From: Didymodactylos carnosus
Lineage: Eukaryota; Rotifera; Eurotatoria; Philodinida; Philodinidae
Direction: 5' to 3'
NCBI GenBank assembly: GCA_905250885.1
Contig: CAJNOQ010000023.1
Span: 41,813 to 105,812, forward strand
DNA: 64,000 bases
Shown here: piece by piece, positions 60,732-64,000 of the stretch
Position numbering within the stretch: position 1 is the stretch's first letter
Layout: every line of letters begins with the position of its first letter
Notes under the pieces: model-generated
The model's input: the letters and a program-made list of their open reading frames with translations, nothing else
Database searches by the model: none
What the model was told of the DNA's origin: nothing
Position numbers and translations under genes: made by a program

Positions 60732-61181
60732 TTATAAGTTGTATTTCTTTTTTATTTCTTCTCTTCGCTTTCTTCTTCCTTCTAATTCTTTCGGTGTCAA
60801 ATGTTTTGGTATCATAATTGGTTCATTCACTTGTTGCACAGTTGTTAATGCTGGCATACCGGTATCATTCACTTGATCATCATCGTTTTTACCCATTTTA
60901 AAACTGAATTCAACAGTTTCAACGTTTTCAACTGGTTTTAACGGAGCTTGTTTTGATTTTTTTGATTTTGTTGATGAAAATGCTTGACGTACTTTAGAAC
61001 CAAATTGTTTTTGTCTTTTTAACTCTTGTTCTTGTTGAATTTGTGTTAGTTCAATATTTGGTGTTCGTTTTTGAATTGAAAATGTACAATGTTGACCAAA
61101 AAAGAAACATGCTAACAGAATACCAAGTGCAATGGCTAATAACACTAGTATGAATATTCCTAGCCCCAAATACCATTCCAT
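60732..61181 (-). CDS. Small single-pass membrane protein, 149 residues
   Basis: A single-exon frame whose start is directly preceded by an in-frame TAA. Residues about 5-29 form one hydrophobic helix (LGLGIFILVLLAIALGILLA plus CFFF) with only MEWY before it. This suggests a signal-anchor with a short N-terminus and a hydrophilic 120-residue tail. The tail is Lys/Gln-rich (TQIQQEQELKRQKQFGSKV, KSKKSKQAP) and ends in a highly basic helix, ELEGRRKRREEIKKKYNL. No known domain. I do not recognise it. Coding is supported by length, composition and clean boundaries in AT-rich DNA. Confidence 0.65.
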   Translation of the reverse strand: MEWYLGLGIFILVLLAIALGILLACFFFGQHCTFSIQKRTPNIELTQIQQEQELKRQKQFGSKVRQAFSSTKSKKSKQAPLKPVENVETVEFSFKMGKNDDDQVNDTGMPALTTVQQVNEPIMIPKHLTPKELEGRRKRREEIKKKYNL

Positions 61182-64000
61182 TTATCATACAGAACACACT
61201 TTTTTTTCAAAAGTTCAATCAATTTATGACCATAAATCCATTCGACCGTTTAATATTTTCGTTCTATTTACTATTCTGTCGAGTATGTCGTGCAAGTATA
61301 ATTTGTCTGTACGTATGCACATACTATAACAAGATAAAAAAGAGAAAAATACGACTATAGATTACCGAATAAAAATGAATCACATTCACTATTACTAGTA
61401 CATGATTGATTTTATTTTAGTAAGAGAGAACAGAGCAAACAGATTTGATAGAAGGCCAGGTGAATATAAAACATAAATATGTATCAATAGAAATATTCAT
61501 ATAGAAAAACATAAAATATTCTGCTGTATATACATGTCACATCACCATCAGTTATACACGCCATTGTAATATAAATATTAACATCATATATATGAAAATA
61601 AATTTACAAAAACTTAGTAATTCTCCCCTTAAACAAATGCAAAATATCGAATGATTATGAAAAACCATCCTTTATTTATTAAATATTTGCGTAAACCATG
61701 ATGAAAGGTCAATATCAGTAATCATCTAACACCTGTTCATTAACATTAACATCTAGTATTGATGAACTGATCAAATTAATTCAATTTAAATGTTCTTACT
61801 ACTAACACACTTTTTCGCAGTGTTGCCCAAATTTTACCTGCACTACAGGCTATGAAACAGATCGCTTTACTACTAACTTTGGTAATAAACCAAGAACACC
61901 ATCCTAAATCATGAGAAACAAAAGTTGTTTCGTTGAAATGTAGTATAATTTAATTTGTTCTGTTGAATATATAGTGATTTATAGTATTTATTCTGATATA
62001 TTCTGTTATATAAGCGAGGACAGGCTCTGTTTCAATTATGATAATACTGTTTGCCTGCTATGATGTTTAGTACTGATAGGTCAGATGTATGTGAACCATA
62101 AAACAGTACTTACTGATGATTACTAAGATCTTTCATAGAAACCATAATGAATAGACTTTGCGTCTATATAGTTTTATGACTAGTAGTTATAAATTGTCGA
62201 ATCGAAATCAAATATTGAAAACATACATCATCAATACTCAAGGCAATAATTAACAATGATGTTAAACAGCAATATGCTGATATATCAGATTGTTTATCAT
62301 CGATTACAATAATCAATGAGCAACAAAAAGAAATAAGTTAGTTCAACAAATTATTTAGAAACCGACGTAGTATGTCAGTGTACTATAAATCTTCTAGAAC
62401 AATCATTAGAACAATTATGGAATGTATCGATTGCGATTTTGACTATTTTTCGAAATATTTTTTATTAAAATCTGTATTAGTTTCTAACGTACAAATGGTT
62501 CATAAAAATGTTTTATAAGAAGAAAACAGCGATAACATTATTCATCGAATTTGGATGTAAAGTATATATTGAGAAAAAAATTTAAGACTAATATCATCTT
62601 TTACCATCATAAAAAATTCGTTTTATTGAGACATTTCGTTATTCTATCTCACAACATTATCACTCGAACGATTGTACTTCAAACGAAACAGTTAGATATA
62701 AAAAATGAAAGAAAGAACAAGCATGCACAGAACAGAAAACCTTTCTCACTATATGTGAATAATATGTCTGTTGTGCAAATAAATTCAAAAGAGAACAAAT
62801 TTTTGAAAACAAGTGTATTTTTTCTTTATATCATTGTGATGTCTATCAATAAACTCTCTTCGATAATTATTTTTTTATATCATTTGAATAACTGACTAAA
62901 ATATTTGATGTTTAATTATCTATGCGACCCATCTCAAGACAACGTTTAGCGGTTCATAGTCCCTGTTCATGTAGCATCTTCCTGAATTCTCCTTTATGCT
63001 TCTCCATTCCATCTTGCTGATTGTTCTTGATAGAGATGACCACACTGGTAGCATTCATATTTGTATATCATTTTTCTGAAATGATAGTAGCTTAATACTT
63101 TGAGCTAAATACCGTCGAGATACGATTTAGAGATTTATATCTAACGATTGTAAGCGCAAGTTGTTTCAGTACTATTAAGTTAATAATCTATTGTATTTTG
63201 TTAGAATTGATGAATTTTTATCATAATACGACATTAAGATAGATACATTGTATGTGTACATAGGTGTAGATGTGATAGAAGTAAATTTTAATCTTGAAAT
63301 ATGATTAAACTTCGGTGCTCCTAGACGCAGGATTGCATAAAGCCTCTACAGTCGTGAAAGACGGAGATGCGATAAAGTTTTTAAACAAATTTGTTTGCAT
63401 CTTTCCCTCGACATAACTGTTCTCATTGGCTTTTATACCAATTTGTCGCTCATTCTTCTTTTGATTGATAAAACTTTTATTTCACATGTTTTGAGTAGAA
63501 TGCAACACTTTTTTGAACGAACGTCGTCAAAAAATTCACATTGAACAAGCAAGTTTGGATAACCAAATCTCTCTCATATACATATGAGTCATTTGCAACT
63601 TTATTGTACAATTGAGTTTTTGTCGTATTTTTAAAATTACTCCGGTTTCTGAAAACGGATTTCGAAATTCTTTTTTTTGTTTTATCGCTGTTTGTTTGCT
63701 TCATTACCACAGAAAATCTAACGAGGGAACCTCTCCAGGTGTTAAATCGCTTTTCGCTCGGGACCATTGCCACTCGATAGGTCCTAGTGAGCAGTGAAAA
63801 AGTCTATCTTGGTTTGGGTGCATGGGCCTCTGGGACTGAGATATTGAATTTTTAGTGAATTTTTCCTGCAGGACCCCAGTTTTCCAGCAAATTTATATTT
63901 TCGAATTTTGACCTGAAACTTTGCCCACAGGAAGACCTCAGCTAAAATAGCTTCCATAAAAAAGAACTTTTGAACAAAGTCTTTCTGAGATATGAATTTT
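61182..64000. other. Gene-free AT-rich end of the window
   Basis: No supported gene. The longest open frames (62551-62895 plus; 63477-63773 minus) have AT-driven composition and no domain. The last 200 bp are a little less AT-rich and resemble the first 300 bp of the window in texture, but no alignment was established. Confidence 0.45.

Noticed and set aside
61815-61850. CAGTGTTGCCCAA, which resembles a hAT terminal repeat
   Set aside because: No matching inverted end or 8-bp duplication was found within reach; the motif alone is too short.
62551-62895. Open frame of 114 codons
   Set aside because: Composition is dominated by AT-rich codons (Ile, Asn, Lys, Phe) with no domain, splice context or conserved-looking motif.
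63477-63773. Overlapping opposite-strand frames of 98 and 61 codons
   Set aside because: Neither shows a domain or coding-like composition, and both look like chance frames.

Overview
The window looks like a gene-dense stretch of an AT-rich invertebrate nuclear genome. All seven protein-coding calls are metazoan-style. The introns are mostly 50-70 bp, bounded by GT..AG, with a few long introns that carry repeats. The Wee1, UPF2, LOXHD1-type and FEZF-type genes are clearly animal. Compact introns, low GC and small non-autonomous DNA transposons fit a bdelloid rotifer best, but that assignment is inference; another small-intron spiralian cannot be excluded. There is no sign of prokaryotic sequence, rRNA, CRISPR or an intact tRNA.

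Layout: 1-7463 is gene-poor and holds a decayed coding relic (2003-2607) and a foldback element (2851-2995). 7464-11029 (+) is a complete 11-exon Wee1 kinase. 13532-20471 (+) is a complete 22-exon UPF2. 24428-25774 (-) is a 4-exon gene of unknown function, followed by a transposon graveyard (25905-30775) with a pogo/Tigger-type transposase relic and tRNA-like SINE debris. 30776-31378 (-) is a single-exon hypothetical gene. 32462-47612 (+) is a 44-exon gene for a 2449-residue protein made of 17 tandem PLAT domains, a LOXHD1 homologue; its long introns hold at least four repeat elements, including a hAT-type MITE with a perfect 8-bp target duplication. 51357-53111 (-) is a 3-exon FEZF-type repressor with six C2H2 fingers and an Eh1 motif. 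54347-55332 is a Mutator-like element with about 230-bp inverted repeats and 9-bp target duplications. 60732-61181 (-) is a small single-pass membrane protein. The last 2.8 kb hold no gene I can support.

The genes are functionally unrelated (cell-cycle kinase, nonsense-mediated decay, hair-cell/ciliary PLAT scaffold, neural transcription factor), as expected for a eukaryotic neighbourhood. Exon models were joined by hand from reading phase, splice signals and family resemblance. The Wee1, UPF2, LOXHD1 and FEZF models each sum to an exact multiple of three with no internal stop.

The most unusual observation is a set of short repeats, each dense in one self-complementary word (TACGTC/GACGTA, AGGATCCT, CAAGTACTTG, CAAGATCTTG, GTTAACAGGCC). 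They lie in introns and intergenic DNA and may be one structural class of foldback elements with different words. Two in-frame candidate microexons (9 and 15 nt) in linkers between PLAT domains are also worth checking.
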